A stretch of 64,000 bases of DNA from Chiua virens (GCA_019787685.1 JAHNUO010000005.1:558001-622000); one strand, 5' to 3'; shown: positions 42,901 through 55,654, numbered from the stretch's first letter. Notes: a model not told the origin generated them from the letters alone. Program-made: numbers and translations.

Positions 42901-43870
42901 TTCAAGATTAAGGACTTACGAAAAGGATTGGCTACATTTATATACTAACTAAAAGGTTAAATAATTAATCAAGAGAGAATCTTCCAGAAAAAGCTGAATA
43001 AGCTAGAAGAACTGTAAAGAAGTTAATAAAAGGAAATGATGTAGATGTATGAAATATAAATGACCAAGGATTGGCATCATTATATATACATATGAAATAA
43101 GGAGAATGTGTATCAACAAACCTGATGGGAATAGAATGATAGCAATTGGTATGGTAACTGAAATGATGATGACTAAGAGATATAGTGTTCAAGCTAGATC
43201 TAGGGTATAATGTCATCAGGATGACTAATGGATGCTTGTGTAGAAAGTCTGGAGTATGACATTAGATGTGACTTCTTAGTAAGGCTCAGGTAAGAAATGT
43301 ATGACTAATGAAAGTGTAAAGAAAGAAATCATGATTCTAACATACACCCACACTCATACCCCTGTATTACACCTATCTAGTGGGTGTGGATTTGGATGTG
43401 AGTTTCAAAAAAATGACCCATGGGTTCTTTTCTAGCAGGGGGACAATTCCGTCACAATGTCAGAAATTGATATATTCATTACATTCATTTCATTATATCT
43501 TTCATTACATCTTATTTTATCTTGATCAATCTTGAACATTCCATCTCTTATGTCATACTATTCTAGAATCATTATCAATTGCCATTATTCCTATCTATTA
43601 GTTGATACAACTATGAACCCTTGTTCCTTCTTGATTTCCATTGATTATTGATAGTATATGTCACTTCCTTCAACCTTCTATTGATGATGTATCCTTACTT
43701 CTTTACTTCCTTCCTTAGTATCTTCCTATTATATGAAGATGGTCTATGCTTATTCATTAGTTAATATGTATATAAAGTAGCACAATTCCTTGTATTATTC
43801 TGTAGTCTTGAAATCATTTTTCATTTTCTTATTAATTCTATCAACAATTCTAAACTCAACTAAGAGATTA
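42901..43870. other. A/T-rich DNA, nothing recognised
   Basis: No ORF, repeat border or motif could be supported. Confidence 0.4.
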
Positions 43871-44715
43871 TGTTAAAGACCATATGACTCCAAGGTTGCC
43901 AACTCCAGATCTCCAGAGTTATAGCATCAGACAGGACTTGGCTTCACCATATGTTGTTACGGTAGTTCCGGGTAGGACCTAACGTAGCCACAAAAGCGCC
44001 AAGTACCAAGTGGCTGCGATAACTCAAACAACCACCACTTGATACGTGGTGCGCTGAAGAGTCGAATGAGGGGTTCTGGTCAGCGAATGGCTACCAGAGA
44101 GACGAGTGAAGACTCAGGCGTTGCTGAGAATTGTCTGGTTGGGAATCTATACCCGAGGGATGGTCAAGGGTCGAGGGTTGACTGCGAAGAGTCCGAGTAT
44201 AGGTCAAGGGGCGACGAGAGAAGTCCCTAGTCGAGTGGTCACAAGGAAGGGTCCGAGTGGAGCAGAGATACTCAGCTAGATTGCGGAGATCAAGACTAGT
44301 GTACAGGAGTATCGCTGCGAGGTATTTATACTACTAGGACTGCGCACGGACCAAGTAACTAAAAGGGGAAGGCCAGAAGAGCGGAAGAGCGAAAGGGCCA
44401 AAAGGAGTGCGCAGTACTTCAAAAGGGAAATCGTACGATGCGAAGGCAACAGACGATGATGAAGATGAAATGACAAATGTGAAGCCATCGGATGATGACG
44501 AGAATGGAATGAATAAGTGCGATGCCATCGGATGATGACAAGAAAAGAGGAATGTAAGCACTCGGGTTAAACTGGTGCGGAGTTACAAAGGTAAAGGGAA
44601 CGAGTACGGATGAACGTACGATGATACCTAGGTATCGAGTAAAGTGAAGAAGTACAAGTGAAACAAAAGAAAGAAATTGTAACATATGTGGTGCACCCTT
44701 GTCATAGTCAGTCCC
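43871..44715 (+). repeat. LTR2-family remnant split by a solo LTR1
   Basis: 43871-43954 and 44685-44715 together read like the first part of LTR2 (TGTTAAAGACC..GACTTGGCTTCACCATATG then TGGTGCACCCTTGTCATAG). The copy breaks off at 44716, where an older LTR1 begins. Confidence 0.6.
43955..44684 (+). repeat. solo LTR, family LTR1
   Basis: 730 bp, TGTTACGGTAG...TTGTAACA, with a perfect TSD TATGT (43950-43954, 44685-44689). It is closest to the LTRs of element A (shares GTGCGCAGTA near the middle). Solo LTR orientation is given by similarity to the plus-strand reading of A's LTRs. Confidence 0.9.
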
Positions 44716-45460
44716 TGTGACAATAGTCCCAGGTACTAGGGCCTAGCATAGCCACAAAAGCACTAAGTATCAAGTGGCTGCAATAACTCAAACAACCACC
44801 ACTTGATACATGGTGTGCTGAAGAGTTCAATGAGAGGTACTGGTCAGTAGATTGCTATCAGAGACAAAGATAGAACTCAGGCATTGCTGAGAGCATCCTG
44901 TTGGGAATCTATACCCTAAAGACCAAAGACTTCTCCTTGTGATCAGGGTGGACTGAGGAGCTGGTCATTGGACACAGCAATGAAGGGTGGCTTAGGTGAA
45001 GCCTGAGAAGCAGAGATACTCAGCTAGATTGTGGAGATCAAGACTGAGGAGTACAGGGTATCTCTGCTAGGTTTATATACATATCATAGACCAGGGCAAA
45101 GGGTTGGCCAAGAAGAGCAGAACTAACCAAAGGGCCAAAAGGAGTCAAATGATGTGAAGGCATCAGTTGGAAATGAAAGTAGAAGGAAGAATGTGGAAGC
45201 CATCAGAGTGATGATGGAAATGAAGCAGATCCCAACAGATCAAAGGAAGTGGAACGTAAAGAATCAACAACAAAACAGTGGGTTGGACCAGAGTTATGTA
45301 ATTGGATCAAAGGAAAAAAAGAAGAGCGGGGCAAATGGTTAAGCCCTTGCTGAGTAAGCAGAAGCAAGGGTAAGCCTTGTGGATAGAATGTAGGTTGGTA
45401 CCCATAGTACTGAGCATAGTGAAATCAAAGTAAAAGAAAAGGAATGAATGAATCGTAACA
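44716..45460 (+). repeat. older diverged LTR1 copy
   Basis: About 745 bp, TGTGACAATAG...AATCGTAACA. It keeps landmarks such as CAAACAACCACCACTTGATA, AGATACTCAGCTAGATTG and GGAGATCAAGACT but is much more diverged than the other copies. No flanking duplication was found (GTCCC left, ATGGC right), so one side has probably been rearranged. Confidence 0.75.
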
Positions 45461-46048
45461 ATGGCCATCACTCACTCCACACATCCTCTGGGCTGATCAC
45501 ATCACAACCCACAAAGCAACCAGTCATACACCATACTACATGGCTCATGGCATTGAGCCACTCCTTCCATTCGACATTGCCAAGGTCACTTTCCTCATTC
45601 CACACATAACTAAGCACATCATGACCAACAAGCTCATTGCAATCCACACCTGCCAGCTTGTGAAACAAGACGAAGACTTATCCACAATTATGACCAAATC
45701 TTGTGCAGCCACTTTACATCTGTTGCAGACTTCAAACATCACTTCACACATGCTATCCACAATCACAACTTCTGCCCCAGATCACTCGTCCTCATCTTGA
45801 ATAAAAAGATCGAACCCACATCAAATGTGAAGTGTCGCCTGTGTTACTTCAGTCCCATGGTCATAGTCTCTTATTCCCACAATAACAGCTCTTACTGCCT
45901 TGCCAAAGTCAACAAAACTCTCTCAAAGCTTCGTTTTGCCACATTCTGCCTCATCCTGTACTATCTGCACTCACCAACTCATGTTGATGTCACACACTTT
46001 GTCAATCTGTCTGATCTCACTGGTCTCACTGCCAAAGAAAAAATTTAG
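45461..46048 (+). pseudogene. second Ty3/Gypsy family: integrase C-terminal fragment
   Basis: The plus strand starts at QWPSLTPHILWADHITTHKA, continues TSHTPYYMAHGIEPLLPFDI, then after a frame change DFKHHFTHAIHNHNFCPRSL, VLILNKKIEP and NKTLSKLRFATFCLILYYL. This is the end of a Gypsy integrase unlike that of A/B (PYYMAHGIEP motif, GPM-like VIV module). It is truncated on the left by the LTR1 copy at 44716-45460. Confidence 0.68.
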
Positions 46049-46082
46049 AAGTTTGTAGAGCAACTAGGACAGTTGCTATTCA

Positions 46083-46530
46083 AAGTAAAAGGGAGGTGTA
46101 AGGACTGCTCCACGTCCGGCTACTGATCTGGTCTAGAAGGCTCAGTGCCTTCACACATATTTTTTCATTTTATTTGTCATCATTACTCAGCCTAATTCAG
46201 TTGTTTCTAAGCCCATCCATTACCATTCATTTCATAGCCTTTTCTCCTTCATATATAAGCTACTTTGTACAATCTGAAGTCTTCCAACATTCCACACACT
46301 TTTCAATTCTGCCGATTCTGCACATTTTCCAACTTGTCTTGCTCTTGGATGCACATATGCATTCACTCTTTCTCACCAACTCACCAAACCAACTCCAGCT
46401 CAGTCTCCTTCCCCTTCTGCACTCACATTCACCTTCCTCATTTTGCCAACACAGCAAAACATGCCCCTACAGCATAATCTTCTGTGCAGCTTCAGGGCTT
46501 CTGGGGCCTGGCTCAGCTCAGCTCATGGCT
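46083..46530 (+). repeat. polypurine tract and start of 3' LTR of the second Gypsy family
   Basis: AAAGTAAAAGGGAGG (46083-46096), directly followed by TGTAAGGACTGCTCC at 46097, has the form of a polypurine tract and LTR start. The far end of the LTR was not identified, so the right limit is approximate. Confidence 0.5.
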
Positions 46531-47034
46531 TCTCAAAATGGCAAGCTGGGCTCCAAGCTCCACCAAGCCCCTAATGTGGCCCAGCTCAGCCAGGCTGCAG
46601 AATCACTAGAGATGATGATATGACAACATGTCATGTTTGTCTCATCTCCCCCCTCTAGAGACCTGTGGGTTAGGCAGGTATGGTTTGACATCATTGCAAC
46701 CATGGGTTCACCTGTGCAGATCTCTAGTACTACTACTACTAGCCTACATAGTGACTGACACTCTGTTAACTTGGATTTGTACTGTGTGTCTGTCAGTATT
46801 TTCTTTGTACTAAAGAAACTATGGGGACCTGTGGTCATTTATAATGACTGCACAGACAGTCAGCTCACAGTCCATGCAGACACCACAGTCAGGGTAACAT
46901 ATTGCTGATTCAGGAACTTCCATGTTTTATCCTATCCTCAAACTTGAATGCTGGACTCTTGTAGGAAACAGCCATGAACCAAAGAGTGAAATGTGGTACT
47001 CACACCATGGGCATGGTCAAGTATGTTGGTATAG
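46531..47034. repeat. dispersed repeat shared with 14690-14900
   Basis: 46780-46915 matches the reverse complement of 14790-14900: shared CAGTCCATGCAG, ACAGTCRGGKT and CATATTGCTGAT in the same order. It is probably part of an unclassified element. Confidence 0.5.
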
Positions 47035-47585
47035 CTTTGTGTATACAAATTTATCAACAAATTTCACCTAGGAAACAAACTCAATCAACAATAAATATTG
47101 AAAAATGTATTCAGAAAATATATTTGAATCTAATAGTGAATCTGAGGCTTCCAAAAGAGGATAAATAATAGTGCCAAACTTGGTTTGATAATCCAAGTCT
47201 AGGCATGATAAGAGTACTTATTCTAACTGCTTTTATTAAATATGAGCATCAAACTTATGTTATAAACAGATTCTGCCTAGCAACATACCCTTAGTTACTA
47301 GTTACCAAGAATATATTTCTCTAACTGAGGTGGAACCTGTTTATAAAATAAGTTTTGTAATTATATTTAATAAAAATAGTTAGAATAAGTACTCTCATCA
47401 TGCCCAAACTTGGATTATCAAACTGAGTTTGAATAATTTTGATGCTATTATTCTTTCTCTTTTGGAAGCCTTAATTTTGCCACCAAAATTAAATACATTT
47501 TCTAAATATGTCTTTTAATATGTATTGTGAACTGAACTACAATGTTTCCGAGGCGGAATTTGTTGATAAATTTGTATACACTAAG
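47035..47585. mobile_element. foldback/MITE-like element
   Basis: 551 bp, A/T-rich, with inverted ends: GTGTATACAAATTTATCAAC at 47039 and its inverse ending at 47581. Imperfect pairing extends over about 200 bp on each side (for example GATAAGAGTACTTATTCTAA on the left pairs with TTAGAATAAGTACTCTCATC on the right). No ORF of note. No clear target duplication was found. It is probably a non-autonomous DNA transposon. Confidence 0.72.
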
Positions 47586-49031
47586 TGGTACTTGGCAATA
47601 CATTGTCAGTGTCGTGTCGTGTCCACAGGAGGAGACAGACGTTAACATTTAGATTGACGTGGAGTTCGAACCTTGACTTCGGAATTATCACCCAGATTTT
47701 CACTGCATCAACCCAAGGATTATCAGCTTCGATGATGACACCACGGGCACAGTCAAGTATGTTCGCCACGACAGAGACAACAAGCTGTTCACGTTTGGCA
47801 ACAGCCGACGGAGGATGTGTCTATCTGACTGTGGAGCCGCAGCTTTGACGGATCAGCGTTCAGCCGCCTTCTTCGCATTATTCCTGAGCGCACTGATCGC
47901 CGTCCTGAATCTCGTCAAATCAGCCCTGCCAGTGGTAAGTACACCACTAGGTATCTGCAGCTGTGATCGGATACCCGCAGGATACTTCCACAGTTTCTTC
48001 TCGGATGGCCGCTCTGCAAGCACAACAAGGTTAGCCATCTCTGAGCATATGCGTACGTCTTATTTAGAAATTCATAGATATCATGATATTAACCCACCGT
48101 TATTATGCCCCCCCCCCTTGACCTTGCCGTCCACGTCCACGGCGCAACCAGAACTACGAGTTTTCACACGTACGCATCGTTCTCCGCCGCCATACGTCCT
48201 GAAGGGCATGGAGACACTGGAAAGAAAACGATGGGGTGTCATCTAGAAGAGTCGATTGCATGTGGAATCAAGTTCGTCGCTCGCGTTTTAACATTCAATC
48301 GACGTTCCTGACCGAATCCTGTGTTATTTTAATAAGGCCATAGCGATATCAAAAAGACTACAGCTTTGCACTGACGGTACCTGCTCGTCGTATCATTAGA
48401 AGATATGACCTCGTATGTCTACGTCTTTGTTTTGGAGACGAACCGAAGCTCATATTAGATCTCTCCAGAATACGCAGATGATTGAAGCAGAATGATCAGC
48501 GTGTACTTCAGAACAAAGCATCCATGAAATGGTGCCATTACCATCTGTGATGATGGCCGTAAGTCTTGTTCATCTACTGTTGCACTCACTCTGGCTACTC
48601 GGGGCCTAGTGCACGACTTTACTTGACAAGGACCTCCAAACCGCTTGGAGCGTTGGTGTATCACAAAGAAAACTGACATTCCATCACTTTTGCCTCGACA
48701 TACGGGGGACACCCCACTGACCAAATGCTTCGGATAAATCAGACGAGGACAACATAACCGACAGGGAAGGCGACAACGTGGTCGGTGGCTGGTTGTGGTA
48801 GGAAAAGACAATCGAGTGTCGAAATGGGGTCTGGTGAGCTTCGGGGTTGAACATATAGCGATATTCACGAACGTCTGTGACTATCCTACGAGCATTGGTA
48901 TGATACGCAATAGACGATAATAATAAATCAACCGGAAATGGCTTGAAAACCAAAGGAAGGATCTGTATCGACAGCACCGGCAACTCGCCAACTAAATCAT
49001 ACATACACCAATCCAAAATATGACCAACTAT
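47586..49031. other. boundary of transposon island; no supported gene
   Basis: A plus-strand reading near 47700-47900 (DDDTTGTVKYVRHDRDNKLF, then a hydrophobic stretch LFLSALIAVLNLV) might be a gene fragment, but no family was recognised and stops occur. The sequence GGGCANNGTCAAGTATGTT occurs on both sides of the foldback element (47009, 47745). A poly-C run lies near 48107. Positions 48300-49031 look like the 3' flank of BSD2. Confidence 0.4.
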
Positions 49032-50389
49032 TCACAAGAGACCAGCCGAATAAAGCTCGTGTTGTAATCGCACCTCTGCGAGCTCTTGCGGCGTTGGAAT
49101 GTGCACTTCATCCCGGGTTAACTCGGGCTCATCTGACTCAGAAAGATGTAATACACTTTCGAGGGTCGGGAGAGTTGCAATATCCCGCTCAAGCTCCTCT
49201 GCCGTAGGTGGCGTTCGTGATTGAGTGGCACGAATGGAAGATTCCCAATGTTTGACACGCCAGAAGCCGATCAAGGAGGATAAGAGGAGGAACCAGCCTG
49301 GTGACAAGGGGATCAGCACATACACGACGTCCGAGGACATCCATTGCCAACGTACCCAGCGTCATGAGCAAAAACGATAACCACTCTCTAGACGTTACGC
49401 TGAGGAAGGTGTTGTCCGAGGGAGGATACTCAGCCGGAGCAGAAGCAGGTGGCAGAAACGAACGATTTGACATGCCCTGCATCCCTGATGAATTTTCGGC
49501 TGGCATCCCGAAGCCATCCTCTCCGACACGGGAATAGAACCCAAATTGAATCAAAGTGAGACCGAGGCCAGCGCGAGAGCCAAACTTGGCAGCGTGAGTG
49601 GTGTGGAGGAGGTACGTGAGCAGGAAACCAACGAATTGGAAGAAAAAGGACACGAAAAGGTTGGTGATGAAAGCGAATACGGAGCCAGACGGAAGATCGC
49701 CGATGACCATTCCTGAGTCCGTGTTCAGACCTGCCGGAGCATGCACCGTCGTTTCCCAGTAAGGAGGGACTGCATCTGCCTGAGCAGCAGCATATGACTG
49801 GCACAAGGATCAGAATGAACACTTTTTTATGGACGAAGGGACGTACGGGTGGTGCGCTGGCTTGAGTCTCCTCCGGCATCACGTAAACACTGCCATCGTC
49901 TGTGCGCAATTGCACCGGTCTACTCGGTTTTGCCGTGACGTTGGCAAAAACGCCGTCATTTTGCGTCCCGCCACCGACGGCCCGAGAATGAGATACCTCG
50001 GTGGTGGGCAGGCGTGCGTAATGAGTGTGTAAGACAGCACCAACGACTCTGCGGAAGAAAGAAGGACGATAAGTCGGGGCTTGTATGGGTGACGAAGGCA
50101 CAAATCCGTTGGAGTTGCCAAAGTTGTTGGGGAGTGCGGTGGTAGACAGACGAGGTGGAGAACCAGGTGGTGGTCGAGTGTAGCCAAAGTCGCGCTCGAA
50201 ATCGTATGCTACTGGGATGGTCGAATTCAACTTGAAAGGTTCTTCGGTCCGTATAGAGTGAGCGGGTGACTCTGCAACCTCATTTTCGTGTTCCTCCTCC
50301 TCCTCATACCCGAATGCCTCGTCTAGTTCGCGATCTGCCTCCAGGGTTGGCTGGTGTGTAGAGAGGGGTGCGTAGCCAGCCAGTGGCAT
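49032..50389 (-). CDS. BSD2: BSD2/Ndfip-family membrane adaptor for a NEDD4/Rsp5-type ubiquitin ligase
   Basis: Three exons (50389-49847, 49797-49356, 49297-49032) give 416 residues. The long cytosolic N-terminus is acidic (EEEEEHENE). PPSY is created across intron 1 (APP|SYAAAQ), followed by VPPYW; these PY-type motifs in Ndfip proteins bind WW domains of Rsp5/NEDD4 ligases. Three hydrophobic segments follow: VFAFITNLFVSFFFQFVGFL, the family signature LLTYLLHTTHAAKFGSRAG, LGLTLIQFGFYSR and EWLSFLLMTLGWFLLLSSLI. In yeast, Bsd2 directs vacuolar sorting and degradation of metal transporters; that function is known for the family, not shown here. The frame is intact. A decayed copy of its N-terminal part is at 55655-55835. 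Confidence 0.88.
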
Positions 50390-50713
50390 CTCTTTCCCAC
50401 TGGGCGTCTGTTTGGGTTGTAAATAAGATGAACGAGATGCGGTGCGATAGTTTTCCCCGCGCTGAGGATGATACTAGTAAACTTCAAATAGTCGTGTGAC
50501 TCGCGCAGCAAGAGCTTGGCAAATGACCATTACTTATGATTCTTAGATGCTCTGGGTCTGTTCAAGCGATCTCGCCTTCCCCCGCAATGGGCCAGCACAC
50601 CCTGTAGCATGGAAAGGCATGATGCGGAATGCTGCCACCTCCGACGAACGCATACTTCAATACTCTGATGGTGATGGTTTACTCTAAAAACCGTACATTT
50701 TATTTAAAATAAT
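50390..50713. promoter_or_regulatory. upstream region of BSD2
   Basis: Contains the BSD2 promoter. Its right edge (TTTACTCTAAAAA..CTAGAGCTTAG) also matches 55865-55905, the border of the local duplication. No core element was assigned. Confidence 0.35.
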
Positions 50714-50930
50714 ACTAGAGCTTAGTGAGCATCAAATCGGCAAACCAAGGCATCGTCCCAGAAATCTCTTTCTTCCGCAACTCGGCTCTCTCCTCGCATG
50801 GATGGCCTCTGCGAACTTGTGAGGGTCCTTCGAACCTGAACGTGAACGTTTGAACCCCGAGCGTGGTCAAAATATGTCTGATATGGGTAAACATGGATGC
50901 TTCATCGTCGTAAACCGGATTCAGGTTCGA
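50714..50930 (-). pseudogene. truncated short-chain dehydrogenase C-terminus
   Basis: Minus strand ends ERAELRKKEISGTMPWFADL, against DRAELWEKDISGAMPWSTDL of the intact gene at 55900-56992. About 25 codons are missing internally, and homology fades upstream of about 50930. It is a leftover of a local duplication. Confidence 0.7.
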
Positions 50931-52739
50931 GCTGGCATATTGGACAGTTGAGCGGCGGCAACTTGAGCCAACGACGTTGGCCGCAGTGCTAATGTGCCAT
51001 CGTCCATAGGGAGCGTCAAGGAATGGACGAGTGGTATGGACTTGCAGAACCGTTGTGGAGCACAGGCTGGTTTGATTGAATGAACCAAGGTGATGAACCT
51101 ATACAATAATGTTTACGCCATCTTAACTCCTTGAACACAACTATTACTGCCATCATACAGCGTGTTGACTCGGAGGATGTACAAGTTTGAAGCGCAAAGC
51201 AATCGAGGCGTCGAGGGAAAGATTGCTCGCACAACATCGATGTCAGCAATAACTAGCTCATCCCTGTTTGTGAATGTTTCAATGCACTCGGCTCATGTAC
51301 ATGGCCCATGGCCAGTGTCTCAGCCGAGCCCCCAAATCCACCAAGCCCGTATCTTCTGTTCGCTATAGCTCCAACTTGAACCGTCGGAAATCGATCACCC
51401 GAATACACTAACGTCGCAATGTAGCAGTCCGCCACGGCAGCCTACCATTCCAATCCGATCGTCTTGATCCTACATGTCCTCTCAGCTGTCGTGACTTACG
51501 AGCTAGGATTTCATCCATTTATTGGTCAGTCCGTCGTACCCTCTTCAAGATCATCAGATTCTGATATTTCCTTAATGCCAATCGGTCTTGGTGCCTCTGA
51601 ATTATCTGCATTGCTCTAGTTCTTCCCTCTACTAACAGACCTCATATAAGTTGGTCTTTCCTGTCGTTCAGATGACCGCCCGGCTCTTGCCTCTTTCGTG
51701 CAGCGCAGTGTGCTAGCGCTACCGAGCATCATCTTGTACGTCTGCAAGTAAGCCTACCAGTCCTGTAGTCTTTTGGAGATAGAACGTCACTCCCCCAGTC
51801 ATCTAGTCACTTGGCATGAGCAGAATGGTCAACATCAGCAATATGGTAGCGCCCACCTAGCAATGATGACCATTTGATCCCACCACTTGCCTAGCTTGTC
51901 GCAGTTTATGCAATGAAGGTATTCACAATCGCCGCAGATGCGCCATTCCAAGCGATCGAGCTTCGAATTCACACCAGGCTCGAAAGGCGTGTTGGAGAAG
52001 GAATAAGTACATACAGGGCTAGGTGTCGTAAAAATACGGTACGAATGACGAGTCCGTCCCTGGCAGTATCGCTCACGACAAGGGTGAGGAGCAATGAGCC
52101 TCCCTTTCTCCTATGCAACTAATGAAATGAACAGTACACGTTTTGATGCTGACAATGATCAGGCTGGAAGGCTGGAAGGTATGCAGTCGGATTGCTCAAG
52201 CTGCCACGTCCAATACTCACTTAGTTATAGCGATCTACAGTGCGGCAATTCAGGAAAAAAAGACCATCTTTCCCATACGTGCATCCGTACTCGTAGTCAT
52301 CAACCTCACGGGGTATTCACAGTCGCTGTCGGATATGATTACAGTAAGCTGTATGTTCTATTCCACATTTCCAATGTGAGCAGGTGCAACTCGGATAATC
52401 CGATGCACAGAAATGTTTCGCTGATAATTGATTCATGATTTGACGCATTTCTAGGTGGAATCACCACCGTTCAGATGGGACCTTTGTGATTGCAGATTGA
52501 CAGGTAGATATATATTCGCGACGGGCTACATCGTCCAAACTAAGTGCTCTACTCTAGGTATTTACCGCTATACGGTTGTGGTATAATGAATATATTAGCC
52601 AATGATCCTAGTATTCTATTCCAATAATATCATGATCCATGCAATGTGACGAAGAAATTGAAAGAAACAGTGAATGATCGACAAAGGTAGTAAATGCGGG
52701 AGGAGGGTACCTTACTGTCCGTGCATTTGTGGGATGCGA
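50931..52739. other. intergenic, nothing recognised
   Basis: Only short frames on both strands. No motif, repeat border or spliced gene model could be supported. Confidence 0.4.
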
Positions 52740-54338
52740 CTAACACATCGTCTCACTGGTAGACCCCCATGAGGCGACTTTGCCTTTCACGCGGTCGTCA
52801 GGGGAACAGTCAGAGGTCGCTTTGACAGTCTTGAATTGTATGGTATGCAGCGCGTCGGTGATGGTGGCTGATGACTCGTCAGCAGGTAGCCAGGATATTG
52901 GACCGGTCTGAGTGAGCGTTGCAGATGAGTGAGCCTAGATTACCATGGTTCAACGACTTACCGTCCGGCTCATTTCATACGTGCTAACCATGCCTGCGTC
53001 GATCCGCTGGCGGGTAAGAAGAGTGTCCATAAGCGTCTTTCCGAATGGAAAGAAAAGATGAGCTCAGGGGAAAACACAAGTTGATAAGACTTACGTTTGT
53101 GTAGATGCGACCAATTGGGAGGGCAAACATATCATAGAGATACATGTGAGGGAGAGCAAAGAAGGAGATCAAATCACATATGGCGAAGATCCCCGCGAGA
53201 ACACCCGTCTGAATGGCCCCGCGAATAAGTCGGTTGAGAATTGAATCCGTCTTGCGAAAGCCACCCTTCCAACGAACGAATATGCTAACCAAGGTAACTA
53301 GCGGTTGAGGAATGAGTACACCAACATTGGCACGCGGGGGGATCAAACATACTACTAATGAACGCGTCCGTAATGACCTGCAACGATAACCAGGCGATTA
53401 CTAGTGGTGTAAGCCTCTCCAACTCGGATATGCTATATTCTCATAATTAGCTTAACACAGGATATAATCCCCATTGGTGAAACATACACGCCAATGTCAA
53501 TAGCGCGAGTGCTGAGAATCGCACCCACGATAAAGGAAGGGATTGCTAAAATGACGACCACAGCAAATAAGAACTTGTTACTTGTTAGACGCCAAATTCT
53601 AATGCATGCTGGAATTTAGCTTGAAACTGGATTGTCGCAAAACAAACCTAAGCCCTAGATATAGCTGGGTCACAAAGGCAGCTAGCGCAGTGCCAAGGGG
53701 GGTGAACCCGTAAGGCCAAATCCCGACTTCGAGGCGGTCAGGGCAATATCGAAGGGGGTATCACGAACACTTACATGCAAGAGCATCCGGGTTACCATAA
53801 TTCTTCACGCTAGAGCGAATTGAGCTGTGATCGAAAAGCAAAGGTTGGGTCCATACGTATAATAATATACCATATATATGGCTCTGTGGCACAATTTAAA
53901 CGTATTAGAAACACCTAGTTGATGCATTTTACTCACGAGGCACTTTGGAACGTATCCAAAATGAACAGGAAGAACACCATACACCTAAAATTATGATTGC
54001 TCGCACATCAGAGTGTATGCTTCGGATCCGTAAAATTTACCGACTTTATAATTAGCTGATCATTGAATTCTGGGCAAGTGTGTGAGCAATTGTGGATTGA
54101 TGCTTGACACAACTTACTCGTCAGATAGTAAGATGCGAACTGGTATGAGACGAGGCCAAACAGGTAGGTGTTGACTCGGATGACAGCAAGTCAGTGACAG
54201 TGAACCATAAATAAGTGCATGTTATTGACACACAGAATACACCAACCAGGAGTGCGCCTGTCATGGTTCGACCCCGTCAATGTCATCAAACCTGTCAACT
54301 TGATGATACATACCGATGGTTTGGTCATACACGCCCAT
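52740..54338 (-). CDS. DUF6534-type multi-pass membrane protein
   Basis: Start 54338 (MGVYDQTIGALLVG after the first intron). Many short exons follow: NTYLFGLVSYQFASYYLT, CMVFFLFILDTFQSAS, YMVYYYTYG, NYGNPDAL, LEVGIWPYGFTPLGTALAAF, VTQLYLGLR, then TDSILNRLIRGAIQTGVLAG, IFAICDLISFFALPH, YDMFALPIGRIYTNTLMDTL, LTRQRIDAG. The C-terminus is soluble and ends STSETMC at the stop 52740-52742. The pattern (about seven hydrophobic segments, ALPIGRIYTNTLMDTL signature) is that of a large Agaricomycete-specific family of unknown function. Intron borders in the middle are approximate. No damage was noticed. Confidence 0.8.
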
Positions 54339-55654
54339 CCTGAATCAGAGCTGGACGACAACTTGAACGGAAGGAAATGAGAAGAGATGCCAACGGGATT
54401 CTTGTTGACTCGTGCGAGAATTATGTACATATGTATAAGTACCTAAGGATCAATTGTGGTGCTTCTCGCTCATGTGAGTCTTTGTTCGCTAACCTAGTAT
54501 CCAGGCACTTTTAAATTGTTCAGATTTCCCTCTCGGGGGGTACCTTTTACAAGTATTAGTATTATGTGTATTTGTTACAAACTCGGCTCCGCCGTGCACG
54601 GAAAATCAACGCACCTTGGGACGCGTTGCACAAGCGCATACAATTCAAAAGAACTTTTTGAGACAAACATTACATTTTCGATCCATTCAAGTTGCTTCCC
54701 AGGTCGCCGACATCGTCGCAAGCGAAAACGCGACCTAAACTTTAAAAACCCATCGGCGTCTAAAAAATCGCATTACTGGGAATTTCCTGATTCGCCACTC
54801 CTCACCGCTGTCAATGGGGTGACAGAGCGGTACGGTGAGGGACATGGGTTGGTGGTGGTTTTGTAGGGACCATAGCAACATTGTAAGGTGCCATATCTAT
54901 AGCGTTGGGAAGTAAAACTCACAGGTTCCTCGCCAACCCGAATCGGGATCTCACTATGAGTCATGACGCCATAATCCGCCTAAGGTGGTCGATACGGTGG
55001 ATAACCTCCGTCGCGTCACACTGATACGTGAAGAAGCAGTCTTTAGATAGGTGTTACTAATGAAAGGTGGGGGTATGTAGAACGACGAGCCATTGGTGCT
55101 TGATAGTTTATTGCAAACAGCAAATTGCCAATGGACGATAAGCTCTAGACTTGTTTAGTAACAAGGGCAAAGAACATTATCAACATACCAGCCATCATTG
55201 GTTACAAATTTATTTCTGGTGCACAATCGACCTGCCAAGCATGAGGCCTGGGACCGTACATACAAACATGACTCACAAGTATCGAGCCCTGCACAGGCCA
55301 ATGCAGCAAATACTTACAGCTGACCTTCCTTATCAAATCATGGCAGGCATCAGAACGGCCCATCAAGAGCCTCGCCTGCTCCTAGCCAGCAAACAAAATC
55401 CCACAAGTTTTGATGTTGATCGAAGTTATGTACTTAAGCTGTGGCACGGAAACAACTTGAATGTCCAAGTTCATTCAGGTTTGGCGTGCTATCGATCATC
55501 TTCATCTATCTTCAAATGGATGACACCGCTACATAAGTCTTTGCTTTTGTGCGTGGTACGTGGTGTCTGCTGAAGGCACTCTGGATCGCTTTGTGGTCTA
55601 CTACTGTAAACACGTAAAGTCCCAGAACATTTCAAACACCGCTTGGGGAGCGTG
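54339..55654. other. intergenic, nothing recognised
   Basis: Two open frames (54516-54866 and 55151-55573, plus) have no recognisable motif and no support from splicing or homology. 54773-54964 minus is similarly anonymous. Confidence 0.4.

Noticed and set aside
54516..54866. Possible gene of 116 codons
   Set aside because: No motif, no homology recognised, no splice-supported extension.
55151..55573. Possible gene of 140 codons
   Set aside because: Composition and motifs give no support; probably a chance ORF.
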